64,000 nt of DNA from Silvibacterium acidisoli (lineage in GTDB: Bacteria > Acidobacteriota > Terriglobia > Terriglobales > Acidobacteriaceae): contig CP085323.1 of the NCBI GenBank assembly GCA_022870745.1, positions 5,208,001 through 5,272,000 of the forward strand, in the 5' to 3' direction. Below are positions 54,909 to 63,338 of the stretch, one piece after another. The position numbers were made by a program, and so were the translations under genes. Numbering within the stretch: position 1 is the first letter of the stretch; each line of letters opens with the position of its first letter. The notes under the pieces are model-generated. The model saw only the letters and a program-made list of their open reading frames with translations, was not told the origin of the DNA and ran no database searches.

Positions 54909-54924
54909 TGTGATGTGCATCACA
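54909..54924. promoter_or_regulatory. Perfect CRP-type site TGTGATGTGCATCACA
   Basis: TGTGA-N6-TCACA with perfect half-sites, in the 151-base region between usp and alcohol dehydrogenase. Spacing to the starts is 76 bases (usp) and 59 bases (adh). A CRP/FNR-superfamily regulator would activate one or both; none is encoded in the window. Confidence 0.72.
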
Positions 54925-54983
54925 ACTGCGGGCGGTGCTGATGCCGCAGACACGGAAGGTACACTGATTCTAAAGGTAAGGCC

Positions 54984-55982
54984 ATGAAAGCAGCCGTACT
55001 CAGAACTCCCGCGAAGATCGACGACTCTCCGCTAGCGCTCGAAGACCTGCCAATTCCACAGCCAGGACCGGGCCAGGTGCTTCTCAGAGTCCGCGCATGC
55101 GGCGTATGCCGGACTGATCTGCATATCGTCGAAGGCGAGCTGCCGCCACGGCTTCCGGCTGTTACTCCAGGGCACCAGATCGTCGGCGAGATTGTCGAAG
55201 CCCATCGTCCTGAATACAAAACAGGTGCGAGATTCGGCGTCTCCTGGATAGGCGGAACCGATGGCTCCTGCCCCTACTGCGTAAGCCATCGGGAAAACCT
55301 CTGCGACAACCCCACGTTCACCGGCTATTCCTGCAATGGCGGGTACGCTCAGTACGCGATTGCGAGAGAAGACTTTCTGCTGCCGCTGCCGGAAGAGTTG
55401 GCGGACGAGGTTGCGGCCCCTCTGCTTTGCGCGGGAATCATCGGGTTCCGCAGCCTGCGGGTTGCCGAAGTCAAGCCGGGCCAGAAGGTGGGCCTCTTCG
55501 GCTTTGGTTCCTCTGCCCAGCTTGCGATCCAGGTGCTGAAGGGCTGGGGCTCTGACGTTTATGTTTCCACGCGCGGCGAGAGCCACAGGCAATCCGCGAA
55601 GGAGATGGGGGCTGAGTGGGCCGGTACAGAAACTGACATCCCTCCGGCGCAACTCGACTCCGCCATAACCTTTGCTCCGTCAGGAGATGTCGTCGTAGCG
55701 GCGCTGAAGTCGCTCAGGAAGGGCGGCATCGTAGCGATCAACGCGATACACCTCGACCGCATACCGCAATTCGACTATGACAGCCTGCTTTGGGGAGAAC
55801 GTCAGATAAGAAGTGTCGCCAACATGACCCGCGACGACGGCCGCGCCTTCCTCGAGCAGGTATCGAAATTCGGGATCAGGCCTGTAGCAACAACCTACCC
55901 TCTGAGCCAGGTGAACGAGGCACTCCAGGCTGTAAAGCACGACAAGGCAGAAAACTCGGTTGTCGTCATGCCCTGGGCCTGA
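54984..55982 (+). CDS. Zinc-dependent alcohol dehydrogenase
   Basis: A medium-chain dehydrogenase of 332 residues. The catalytic zinc ligands are in ACGVCRTDLHI and TPGHQIVGEI. The structural-zinc loop reads TDGSCPYCVSHRENLCDN: only three Cys remain, with Asp in the first position where most relatives have Cys. The NAD(P) fold has VGLFGFGSSAQLAIQVLK. It interconverts alcohols and aldehydes; the context with a universal stress protein and CRP-type site suggests fermentation or low-oxygen redox balance. It ends seven bases before a convergent gene. Confidence 0.93.
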   Translation: MKAAVLRTPAKIDDSPLALEDLPIPQPGPGQVLLRVRACGVCRTDLHIVEGELPPRLPAVTPGHQIVGEIVEAHRPEYKTGARFGVSWIGGTDGSCPYCVSHRENLCDNPTFTGYSCNGGYAQYAIAREDFLLPLPEELADEVAAPLLCAGIIGFRSLRVAEVKPGQKVGLFGFGSSAQLAIQVLKGWGSDVYVSTRGESHRQSAKEMGAEWAGTETDIPPAQLDSAITFAPSGDVVVAALKSLRKGGIVAINAIHLDRIPQFDYDSLLWGERQIRSVANMTRDDGRAFLEQVSKFGIRPVATTYPLSQVNEALQAVKHDKAENSVVVMPWA

Positions 55983-55989
55983 CCTCCCG

Positions 55990-57162
55990 TCAGAACGGTC
56001 TGCCGCGAAAGAGGTAAACAAGCTCGACGACCAGGATGATGACGACCGTAAGCTCGAGAAAAAACGCCCGGCTCTGGTTGAACTGGTCGACCATGAAGCG
56101 ATAGAGTTCCTCGGCAGTGCGAACCTTTTGAGTGACAAGGTCCTTGTAGTCGGGTACGCCGATCTTTTGTGCCGCCAGTTTGTAAAAGCGCGCGGCGAAC
56201 ATGTCGGACAGGAACTTGATTGCATTATCGGCACGCTCGGTAAGTTCATCGACATCGAGCAGCACCGTGTGCAGACCTGTCGCAGATCGGGCGAGCCGCC
56301 AGCGTGCCAGGATTCCAGTACCTTTATCGAGCAGCAGGTAGACGCGTTCCAGCTCCTCGGTGAGCAGGTCATCGTAGTGGCGGAACTCGAGCAATTGTGA
56401 GTTGGCGTACTCCAGCAGCTGGATCGCCGTCTCCGCGCCGGAAGCCGAATCGAAAAGGAAGGCGGCGTTCCAGCCGATGACTGCCAGGTCGTTCGCATAG
56501 TAAGAGATGCGCGCCTGCAACACCTCATTAACCTCGGACTCAGCGAGGTTGCCGGTGTCTCCGCGAACCACCTGGGCAATGCGCGCACCGTGTTGCTGGA
56601 TAAGCTCGGGAATGCTCGGACTGAGGCAGCCGTCGGGCGCGACGATGTCGCGAATATGGAAGATGAGGTAATCTTCGCTGAGCCACTCACCATACGGCTT
56701 AACGATGGCCTCGGCAGCACGGGTCAGCTTGTCGCGGACAATGCGCGTGGCCTCAGCAGCAAAATCGATATCCCACACCCAGCGGCTGGCAAGGCCGGCC
56801 AGCCTGGACCAGCCGCCAACAAAGGGCCGTTCGAAGACAATGCTGAGTACGCCATAGTCGTAGTACTTGATCTGACCGGTAAGCTGCTCGCCGCTGGCGA
56901 GCACCAATGGCTCTACAGGCTCGACAATAGGCGGACGATCATAGTCGATGGCGCCTGTGATCGATATCTCAACTGCCGCCTTCGGCTGCGGTTGCGGTTT
57001 CGGCGCCGTGCGCGCCCCAAGAATCTCGCGCAGGCGGTCAAGATGAATGGCCTCGCACACGTCAAACTGCAGCAGCACAAGCACGGAACCGTGAAGCGTA
57101 AGCTCCTGCGACGTCTCCATGGAAGAAGTGAGAACAGCGGACTGGTTGGCCGGTTCGGACAT
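55990..57162 (-). CDS. Membrane-tethered protein of unknown function, RMD1/DUF155-like
   Basis: A protein of 390 residues from ATG 57162, the first start after an antisense-like lead (frame open to 57240). It begins with a soluble region (LTLHGSVLVLLQFDVCEAIH) and goes on with RPFVGGWSRLAGLASRWVWD. A long helical segment YYANDLAVIGWNAAFLFDSA, ELERVYLLLDKGTGILARWR leads to a single C-terminal membrane helix (FFLELTVVIILVVELVYLFR). The helical C-terminal half and tail anchor fit the RMD1/YagE (DUF155) pattern from fungi and bacteria, of unknown biochemical function. It is convergent with the alcohol dehydrogenase. Confidence 0.72.
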   Translation of the reverse strand: MSEPANQSAVLTSSMETSQELTLHGSVLVLLQFDVCEAIHLDRLREILGARTAPKPQPQPKAAVEISITGAIDYDRPPIVEPVEPLVLASGEQLTGQIKYYDYGVLSIVFERPFVGGWSRLAGLASRWVWDIDFAAEATRIVRDKLTRAAEAIVKPYGEWLSEDYLIFHIRDIVAPDGCLSPSIPELIQQHGARIAQVVRGDTGNLAESEVNEVLQARISYYANDLAVIGWNAAFLFDSASGAETAIQLLEYANSQLLEFRHYDDLLTEELERVYLLLDKGTGILARWRLARSATGLHTVLLDVDELTERADNAIKFLSDMFAARFYKLAAQKIGVPDYKDLVTQKVRTAEELYRFMVDQFNQSRAFFLELTVVIILVVELVYLFRGRPF

Positions 57163-57236
57163 GGGAGTGGACCGCCTTGCCGTGATCTTACTCCATCCCG
57201 TCTGCATGGCGTTTGAATGCAGCACGCCGCGGCATC

Positions 57237-57464
57237 TCAAGCCCCTCCACTATGCAGATTCTTCCCGGTACCACTGCAGAATGGCGAGTTCTCTACAACG
57301 GTGATGAGTGCAGCTTTCGGCCATGCATTGGCGGCAGGAAATGAAGGTTTATTGGCAGCAATTGCACCGGGCAATCGCTGAATATTGACCGGGAAGAACG
57401 TGGCTTCACCAGGGGCCTGATGCTTCATCGCCAACGTGATGTAGACAACCAGCGAAACGATCAA
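57237..57464 (-). CDS. Possible small membrane protein
   Basis: A frame of 75 residues between two minus-strand genes. It begins inside a hydrophobic helix (MIVSLVVYITLAMKHQAPGE) that extends further upstream in frame (IWAIFVL before the chosen TTG), but an in-frame stop lies just before. There is no ribosome-binding site. The rest is soluble and Pro/Ala-rich (INIQRLPG-like VNIQRLPGAIAANKPSFPAA). It could be real with a non-standard start, or a gene that lost its 5' end by a frameshift. It is the only candidate in the 384 bases between 57163 and 57546. Confidence 0.35.
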   Translation of the reverse strand: MIVSLVVYITLAMKHQAPGEATFFPVNIQRLPGAIAANKPSFPAANAWPKAALITVVENSPFCSGTGKNLHSGGA

Positions 57465-57546
57465 GACAAAGATGGCCCATATACTTCGCTCTCAAAAGGT
57501 AACCCTGCTGGCTCATCCACGCGCTATTTTTGTAGCCTCATCGGTA

Positions 57547-58704
57547 TCACTTTTGCACCGGATGCAACTGGCGAAACACTGAATTATCGGCTTCTTCGAC
57601 CATATGCTTCGTCTGGTTCAGCTCAGCACTTGCAGCCTTTTCATCTCCGAGAGATCGATAAATCCGTGCCAGTCTCCAATGAACCGCCGCGTCTCCTGGT
57701 TCGATCTTCGCGGCAGTGCTTAGCTCGCGTAGCGCTTCCTTCTTTCTTCCTGCGGCGTTATACAGCAATCCGAGATCGAGATGCCCCAACTCCATCGCAG
57801 GAATTTTCTGTACAGCGTCTTCCAGCAGCGGCAAAGCGTGGTCCGGCTTCTGTAACTGTATCTCTGTGTCCGCGAGATAAACCTGCGCTTCATAGTGATC
57901 GGGCACGTTTTCAAGCTCGGCCTCGAACTGCCCGCGCGCCTCGTCATATCGTTTGAGCTTCCATAGCACGTAGCCGAGGCTGAAATGAGCGTTGGGCTCC
58001 TTTGGATTGGCCGCGATTGCCGCCTGAAACTGGTGGATCGCCTCGGGATCGTTCTTCATTTCATCGAGCACTTCACCCGCAACCATATCCGCTTCGGCCG
58101 AATCAGGATTCAGGTCCACGATCTGTTTGTATACGTCACGCACACAATTGAAATCCTTGGCTCCCATGCAACTCTGTACCAATATCAGTCTCAGCTCAAG
58201 GCTCTGTAAATCATTCGATACCGCTTCCTTAAGGTAGGGGATAGAGTCCGCAAAGCGATTCTGCCCGTAGTAGGCCATGCCCATCAGCACGCTTAGCCGT
58301 TGCCGCTCCGGCGACGACTGAGGAGCAGCCTGCACAAGCGGGCGAATCGTTTCCGCAGCATCCTTAAGATCGCCAGACTTGAAGTAAGAAAGGCCGAGAT
58401 TCAGCTTCAACCCCGGCATTTCGGGACTTAAGACGAGAGCCTTCTTATAGAGATCGATCGCATGCGCGAAGTCCTGGCGTTTGGCGGCTAAAAAACCCAG
58501 ATGAGCGAACGCCTCCGCGCTCTGCGGCATCGCCTTGAGCACGCTTTGCCAGGCAGCTTCGGCTTCACCTGTCCTGCCCTGCTCTTCAAGAGCGATCGCT
58601 GACCGACGCAATTCTTCTGAACCAGGAGACTGGCCCGCGGCATAACAGCAGCTCGACAAAAGCAATGCCGCAAGAATCAACCACGGCGAGAGAACCTGGT
58701 TCAT
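57547..58704 (-). CDS. Secreted TPR-repeat protein
   Basis: A protein of 385 residues from ATG 58704, chosen for GGAGAAAC upstream and a signal peptide (SPWLILAALLLSSCCYAAG); the frame extends to 58980. At least nine TPR-like repeats follow, with Trp/Leu/Gly/Tyr/Ala/Pro signature positions: EAEAAWQSVLKAMPQSAEAF, AHLGFLAAKRQDFAHAIDLY, LNLGLSYFKSGDLKDAAETI and HFSLGYVLWKLKRYDEARGQ. It is a periplasmic scaffold for protein-protein contact. Downstream of TonB receptor 2 on the same strand but separated by a hairpin terminator. Confidence 0.9.
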   Translation of the reverse strand: MNQVLSPWLILAALLLSSCCYAAGQSPGSEELRRSAIALEEQGRTGEAEAAWQSVLKAMPQSAEAFAHLGFLAAKRQDFAHAIDLYKKALVLSPEMPGLKLNLGLSYFKSGDLKDAAETIRPLVQAAPQSSPERQRLSVLMGMAYYGQNRFADSIPYLKEAVSNDLQSLELRLILVQSCMGAKDFNCVRDVYKQIVDLNPDSAEADMVAGEVLDEMKNDPEAIHQFQAAIAANPKEPNAHFSLGYVLWKLKRYDEARGQFEAELENVPDHYEAQVYLADTEIQLQKPDHALPLLEDAVQKIPAMELGHLDLGLLYNAAGRKKEALRELSTAAKIEPGDAAVHWRLARIYRSLGDEKAASAELNQTKHMVEEADNSVFRQLHPVQK

Positions 58705-58772
58705 TGTTTCTCCGCTGCTATTTTTACTCCACACATGTGGTTCGGAAAACAGAATTTTCAGGAGAAAAAGAA

Positions 58773-58796
58773 AGGGCACGATAAGAATCGTGCCCT
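58773..58796 (-). terminator. Terminator of TonB receptor 2
   Basis: AGGGCACGAT-AAGA-ATCGTGCCCT perfect ten-base stem. On the minus strand it is followed by TTTCTTTTTC. It lies 11 bases after the receptor stop. Confidence 0.85.
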
Positions 58797-58807
58797 GTGG
58801 AGGCACT

Positions 58808-61800
58808 TCAAAAATGGAACTTGGCGCCAAGCTGCAGCACACGCGGGTCGTAAGCCGACGTGACTTCGCCGAAGTTCGAATCGGTCGATCCGGAATCAAT
58901 GCCGTTAAATTGCGTGTGGTTGAAGATGTTGAAAGACTCAAATCGAAGCTCGAGGCCGGGAGCCCCTTCCCCTGAACCAAGCCTGATGGTCTTGAAGAGC
59001 GACCAGTTAAAGTTCAACCTTGCGGGTAACACAACAGCATCTTTGTGAGCGCTGCCGAACCCCTCGTTACCGCCACCGGCCCATGGTGCAATGGGACTGG
59101 CGAAGCCGGTGGTGTCAAACCATTCGGTTCTCTTCTTAAGGTACGCAACATGTTTTATCTGGTTCGGGCGATTTGTAGTCTGTCCACCCAGTCCGAGCAC
59201 ATCCGGACCGTTGTATGTCAGAGGCTGCGGCGCTCCCGACTGCGCAATGGTGATACCCGAGAATTGCCATCCCGCAAGAAAGCTTCGTGCAAGCGCACTG
59301 GAGCTATGTTCGAAGAACGGAAAGTTATAAATGTAGCTTGCATTGAAGATATGCCGGCGGTCGAGCGATCCCGATCCGTAGTCATACTTCAGATTGAAAG
59401 GATTCGACACACTGCTCAGATCGCCGCTTACCTCGTCGATTTCATGCGACCACGTGTAAGCCAGCTCGAATGTAACCCCGTGCCGGTTCTCCATTCGCAA
59501 GCCGGCTTGCAGTGAGTTGTAGTTGAAATGTGTCTCGTTCTCTTCCTGCTCGATCGAGCTGAATCCCGGATAGATACGATAGAGGTTCGCATTCAGCGTT
59601 CCGTCAGCGACACCTTCACGCAGGTCGTAAGGTGCAGAAGGATTGTTCACATCGGTCAAAGGTAGAGTGTTGATGCCACGATCGTCGTTCTGGTCCCAAC
59701 CGATCGAACCTCCATATTGCAAGACCGCAATCACCGACGGAGCAACCTGCCGCTGAATGCCAAGACTGTAGGTGGCTGTACCCGGAGGCAGGTAGTTGTA
59801 CGCCAGATTCGTCAGCGTTGAAGGAAAGGATTGGGTCGTCGTCTGCCCATTCAACGCGCTGGTGTTGGGATTGGAGAAGTAAACGTTTGTCGCCGAAGGC
59901 TGATATGCGAACGGCGGGTTCTGGGCAGCGTTGTAAACATCGTTTCCTTGCACCCTCTCATAGAAGAGGCCGCCGCCACCACGCAGCACCGTGGTTCCGT
60001 TACCCGAAAGATCGTATGCGAAACCAAGGCGCGGCTGGAAGGTATAGTAGTGGTTCTCGACGGCGCCTCGCGGAAAACCACCCACTCCTGCCTCGCGAAT
60101 TCCGTTCAGGTAAAACGGCTGACCGTTCACACTTGTCAGGGAGGCTGGATTGAGAGTGCCGTCATTGTTCAGCGGATAGGCGAGATTGCGGTCATAGTCC
60201 GCTTCAACAAAGTTGGCGAACTGGTTGAAACGCTCGAAGGCATGCGGCATGCCGTCGTAGCGCACCCCAAGGTTAAACGTGAGACGCGGACTGACGTGCC
60301 AGTTATCGCTTACATAAAAGCTGTAATTGTTATTCACCCAATGCTTGTTCGCCAGATAATCGAGTTGCGTAAAGGTGGCCGCGTCGCCAAGCAGGAAGTT
60401 GACGTACGAGTCTCCGGAGAAGGTGCTTGCATTGAAGGCTGCGGTGCCCTGCGTGTTCGCCTGCAACTGCTGGTTTTTCACGATACGCAGATAGCCGAAG
60501 CCAAACTTGAACTGGTGACGTCCCTTCGTCCACGAAAGATCGTCGCGAACCTGGTAGGCGGCATAAAAGTTCTTCCAGGGAAAATAACTCGAGCTCCAGT
60601 TCGTTCCATACGGAGAACCCAAGTCGATCTCGGGCATACGCGCGCCGACATTATTTGCAAGCGGGAAGAAGGTCGTTCCCGTCCAGCCGGCAGGCTGAGC
60701 GGCCACGCCGATGGGGTTGATCTTCACCACGTTGTCCGCGTAATTGAAGGACGTTTCGTTCAGCAGTGTTGGTGAATACGTCTGCGTTAGCTTAAACACG
60801 GCTCCCCACGCGGGGTTTAGCATCGTCGATCCGCTCGTGGGATAGGAACTGTCGCCCCATTGCGGAGGATAAATCGTCTGCGTAACCGCGTCGTGTATGT
60901 AATGGCCCATCAGTTCCAGCTTGCTGTTGATGGCATGATCGATGCGAACAACGTCCTCGCGTACATTTGTCGGCTGCGGAATCGAGGAAATGTATTGGCT
61001 GTTTCCGAAATTAGGCTTCGGAAAGGTTCCGGCATTCAACTCAAGCACAGCATTCGGATCGATCAGGTTCGCTGGAATCGTGTTATTCGGGAAGGGTGAT
61101 CCTGCGGTGAGTCCGTCCGCAGCATAGAGCCCGAGCTTGGCTGGATCGGTCGTGTTCGGGACGATCGGAACTGTTCCGTTGGAAGGAACACTGTAGGTAA
61201 GCGGCTGGCCGGCCGTAGGAAAATTGCTTGCCGCGATAGTGTTCACGATCGAGGGCGTCGAGCCAAGAACCAGACGACGCCACTCCTCATTTACGAAGAA
61301 GAAAGTGCGCTTACGCGAGTCGTTGTAGACATGAGGAATCCAAAGCGGACCGCCCACATTGCCGCCAAAGACGTTCAGCCGCAACTCCGGGCGTGCCTGC
61401 CCGGCAAGGTTGGTGAAGTAGTTGTTCGCGTCATAATCTTCGTTGCGGTTGAACTCCCAAAGACCGCCATGAAAGTCTTTCGTTCCCGACTTCACGACCA
61501 TCAGAATCGTGCCGCCCGAACCCAGACCATAGTCGGGACTGTAGTTGCTGTCGAGAGTCTGGAATTCAGCCAGCGCATCGAGTGACGGCAGAAAATCAAA
61601 GCACCCTCCGCAGCCTCGATCGTTCATCTCGCCGCCATCAAGCAGATAGACGTTATGATTAGCCCGCGTACCGTTGAAGCTGATGCCGTTACCCGACGTA
61701 TTCGCATTCACGGTATTGAAGTCAGGCAGGTTGTTCGATACACCCATGCCGAGTGCCGCCAACGACTCCATATTGCGGCCGTTCGTAGCAAGCTGCGTTA

Positions 61801-62227
61801 CCTGCTGCCCGCTGATGAGGGTGCTCAGTTCACTGGTTTCCGATTGAACCTGCAGGGCATTCGCCTGGATCGTCACCGTTTGCCCCTGCGTGCCGACAGT
61901 CAACGAGATGTTTTCCTCAAGTGTCTGCGCCACATTCACAACAATTCCGGTCTTGGTGTATTTCTGAAATCCCGGCGCGAGTGCGCTCAGCGTATAGGTA
62001 CCGACGCCAACGTTGGCGAAACGGTACGCTCCGACATCATTCGAAACAGCACTGCGCACCTGCCCGGTGGCAGCGTTTGTCAGGGCGATCTGCGCACTTG
62101 CGATGACCGCTCCCGTTGAGTCCTGAATAGTTCCGTTTACGGTCGCGTTGTCCTGCGCCGCCGCAACGCCGATTGCGCCGAGCATGAGCATCAATACGCA
62201 AATCAAGCGCCGTTGCAGATACATCAT
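58808..62227 (-). CDS. TonB-dependent receptor 2, Oar-like, with carboxypeptidase-regulatory domain
   Basis: A protein of 1139 residues from ATG 62227, with AGGAGG five bases upstream (frame open to 62299). Signal peptide LICVLMLMLGAIGVAAA, then QDNATV. CarboxypepD_reg domain: ATVNGTIQDSTGAVIASAQI, YRFANVGVGTYTLSALAPGF. The plug (NGRNMESLAALGMGVSNNLP; DRGCGGCFDFLPSLDALAEF) has an unusual Cys cluster. The barrel ends in DPRVLQLGAKFHF. It likely imports arabinan or related glycans, judging by the GH51 gene and GntR regulator just upstream. It has its own promoter. Confidence 0.92.
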   Translation of the reverse strand: MMYLQRRLICVLMLMLGAIGVAAAQDNATVNGTIQDSTGAVIASAQIALTNAATGQVRSAVSNDVGAYRFANVGVGTYTLSALAPGFQKYTKTGIVVNVAQTLEENISLTVGTQGQTVTIQANALQVQSETSELSTLISGQQVTQLATNGRNMESLAALGMGVSNNLPDFNTVNANTSGNGISFNGTRANHNVYLLDGGEMNDRGCGGCFDFLPSLDALAEFQTLDSNYSPDYGLGSGGTILMVVKSGTKDFHGGLWEFNRNEDYDANNYFTNLAGQARPELRLNVFGGNVGGPLWIPHVYNDSRKRTFFFVNEEWRRLVLGSTPSIVNTIAASNFPTAGQPLTYSVPSNGTVPIVPNTTDPAKLGLYAADGLTAGSPFPNNTIPANLIDPNAVLELNAGTFPKPNFGNSQYISSIPQPTNVREDVVRIDHAINSKLELMGHYIHDAVTQTIYPPQWGDSSYPTSGSTMLNPAWGAVFKLTQTYSPTLLNETSFNYADNVVKINPIGVAAQPAGWTGTTFFPLANNVGARMPEIDLGSPYGTNWSSSYFPWKNFYAAYQVRDDLSWTKGRHQFKFGFGYLRIVKNQQLQANTQGTAAFNASTFSGDSYVNFLLGDAATFTQLDYLANKHWVNNNYSFYVSDNWHVSPRLTFNLGVRYDGMPHAFERFNQFANFVEADYDRNLAYPLNNDGTLNPASLTSVNGQPFYLNGIREAGVGGFPRGAVENHYYTFQPRLGFAYDLSGNGTTVLRGGGGLFYERVQGNDVYNAAQNPPFAYQPSATNVYFSNPNTSALNGQTTTQSFPSTLTNLAYNYLPPGTATYSLGIQRQVAPSVIAVLQYGGSIGWDQNDDRGINTLPLTDVNNPSAPYDLREGVADGTLNANLYRIYPGFSSIEQEENETHFNYNSLQAGLRMENRHGVTFELAYTWSHEIDEVSGDLSSVSNPFNLKYDYGSGSLDRRHIFNASYIYNFPFFEHSSSALARSFLAGWQFSGITIAQSGAPQPLTYNGPDVLGLGGQTTNRPNQIKHVAYLKKRTEWFDTTGFASPIAPWAGGGNEGFGSAHKDAVVLPARLNFNWSLFKTIRLGSGEGAPGLELRFESFNIFNHTQFNGIDSGSTDSNFGEVTSAYDPRVLQLGAKFHF

Positions 62228-62565
62228 GATGACCTCCTGGAAATGCAGTACGAGGGCCCGTTTTCGCTCTTTACTGAAAGGAGAACCGGCCTTCCGCACT
62301 CTTCCGGCGGCTACTCCAGACTGGCCGCGAATTAGCGAGCGAAATCGGGTCAGCTCCTCTTCGGCGAAAATCTATAATTTATAATCTAGTGAGATGTCAA
62401 ACGCTTATTTATAAATTTTGCGCCGCCCAGTGCCACTTCGTGGCTGATTTCAAAGGAGCGGGATCACGGCCGCCAGACATCCGCAGGGCCAGCCAGCGTG
62501 TTCACTCAAAGACTCTCTATAGGGAAGGTGCCGAATCACCCTGATTGCCAGGGCGTTTCGGCGTA
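62228..62565. other. Intergenic region between GntR regulator and TonB receptor 2
   Basis: Gene-free stretch of 338 bases, with a GCCACTTCGTGGC mini-hairpin near 62431 and the promoter/palindrome cluster at 62371-62416. The long leader of the receptor (about 140 bases) may hold regulatory structure, but I see no known riboswitch. Confidence 0.45.
62371..62416 (-). promoter_or_regulatory. Promoter and AT-rich palindromes upstream of TonB receptor 2
   Basis: On the minus strand TTGACA (62395-62400) is followed 18 bases later by TATAGA (62371-62376), a sigma-70-like promoter about 145 bases upstream of the start. The palindrome ATTTATAAAT (62407-62416) lies just before the -35 element, and a related TATAATTTATA overlaps the -10 region. 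Both may bind the adjacent GntR regulator. Confidence 0.5.
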
Positions 62566-63291
62566 TTAAAGGCGCACTGCACTGCTGCCGACGATATCTT
62601 CTCCATCCAGCTCCAGCCCATACTGCGTGTTCCAGTAGTGGATCGTCTGTTGCACGAACGCTGTGCGGGCCTTCCCGGCATTGCGAGAGCACAGGCCCTC
62701 AAGAATTGCGACGTGCTGCTGCATCGCGGCCAGGCGCTCGCTGAGCGCACCAGGTATGTCAGGCCATCGGCCGGCAAGGGAAAATACAAAGAGGCGGAAC
62801 GTGAGCTTTTCCAGCGTTTCACGAAGGTATTCGTTGTCGGCAATTTCCCAGATCCTGCGATGAAAGAGCACATCGTAGTCATGGAAGCGGCGTACATCCA
62901 TCTCTTTCCCTGTTGCGGTCATCGCCATCACGAGATCTGTCAGCTCGCGCTCGCCTTCATTCGTCAATCGAACGGCGGCGCGCCCGATCGCAATGCTCTC
63001 CAGGGGAATGCGTACCTCGAGAATCCTTCTGTAGTCGTCCAGGCTGAGCTGAACAACATACGTGCCGCGTTGAGGTAGCTTCTTCAGCAGTCCCTGTTGT
63101 TCCAGTTCTCGAAGAGCTTCGCGTAACGTAGGTTGCCCAACGCTCAACTGCGCAGACCACTTATGCTCGAGAATGCGGTCTCCGCCCTTCAACTCGCCCG
63201 CAATAATTGCCTCGCGCAAAGCCTGCGCAGCCGCCTGCGGCGCCGATTGAATGGCAAGGGTACCGACAACTCGGCTGGCGGTCGTTTTCAA
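62566..63291 (-). CDS. FadR-subfamily GntR transcriptional regulator 2
   Basis: A protein of 241 residues. GntR winged helix: ALREAIIAGELKGGDRILEH, SAQLSVGQPTLREALRELEQ and QGLLKKLPQRGTYVVQLS. FCD domain with metal ligands: Asp/His in FHDYDVLFHRRIWEIADN and a late LEGLCSRNAGKARTAFVQQT without the usual final His pair being clear. It follows the GH51 gene 48 bases downstream on the same strand and precedes TonB receptor 2, so it probably regulates this arabinan-type locus and itself, with a sugar or sugar-acid inducer. Confidence 0.88.
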   Translation of the reverse strand: MKTTASRVVGTLAIQSAPQAAAQALREAIIAGELKGGDRILEHKWSAQLSVGQPTLREALRELEQQGLLKKLPQRGTYVVQLSLDDYRRILEVRIPLESIAIGRAAVRLTNEGERELTDLVMAMTATGKEMDVRRFHDYDVLFHRRIWEIADNEYLRETLEKLTFRLFVFSLAGRWPDIPGALSERLAAMQQHVAILEGLCSRNAGKARTAFVQQTIHYWNTQYGLELDGEDIVGSSAVRL

Positions 63292-63338
63292 TCAGAGCAA
63301 TCCTCTGCTGAGCGCGTTCCTCTATCGCATACCGTGCG

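Noticed and set aside
55680-56720. 346-residue minus-strand frame across the ADH 3' end and the RMD1-like gene
   Set aside because: Ser/Arg-rich shadow of two supported genes in another frame.
59831-60775. 314-residue plus-strand frame opposite TonB receptor 2
   Set aside because: Antisense shadow; its valine- and arginine-rich pattern mirrors the barrel codons of the receptor.
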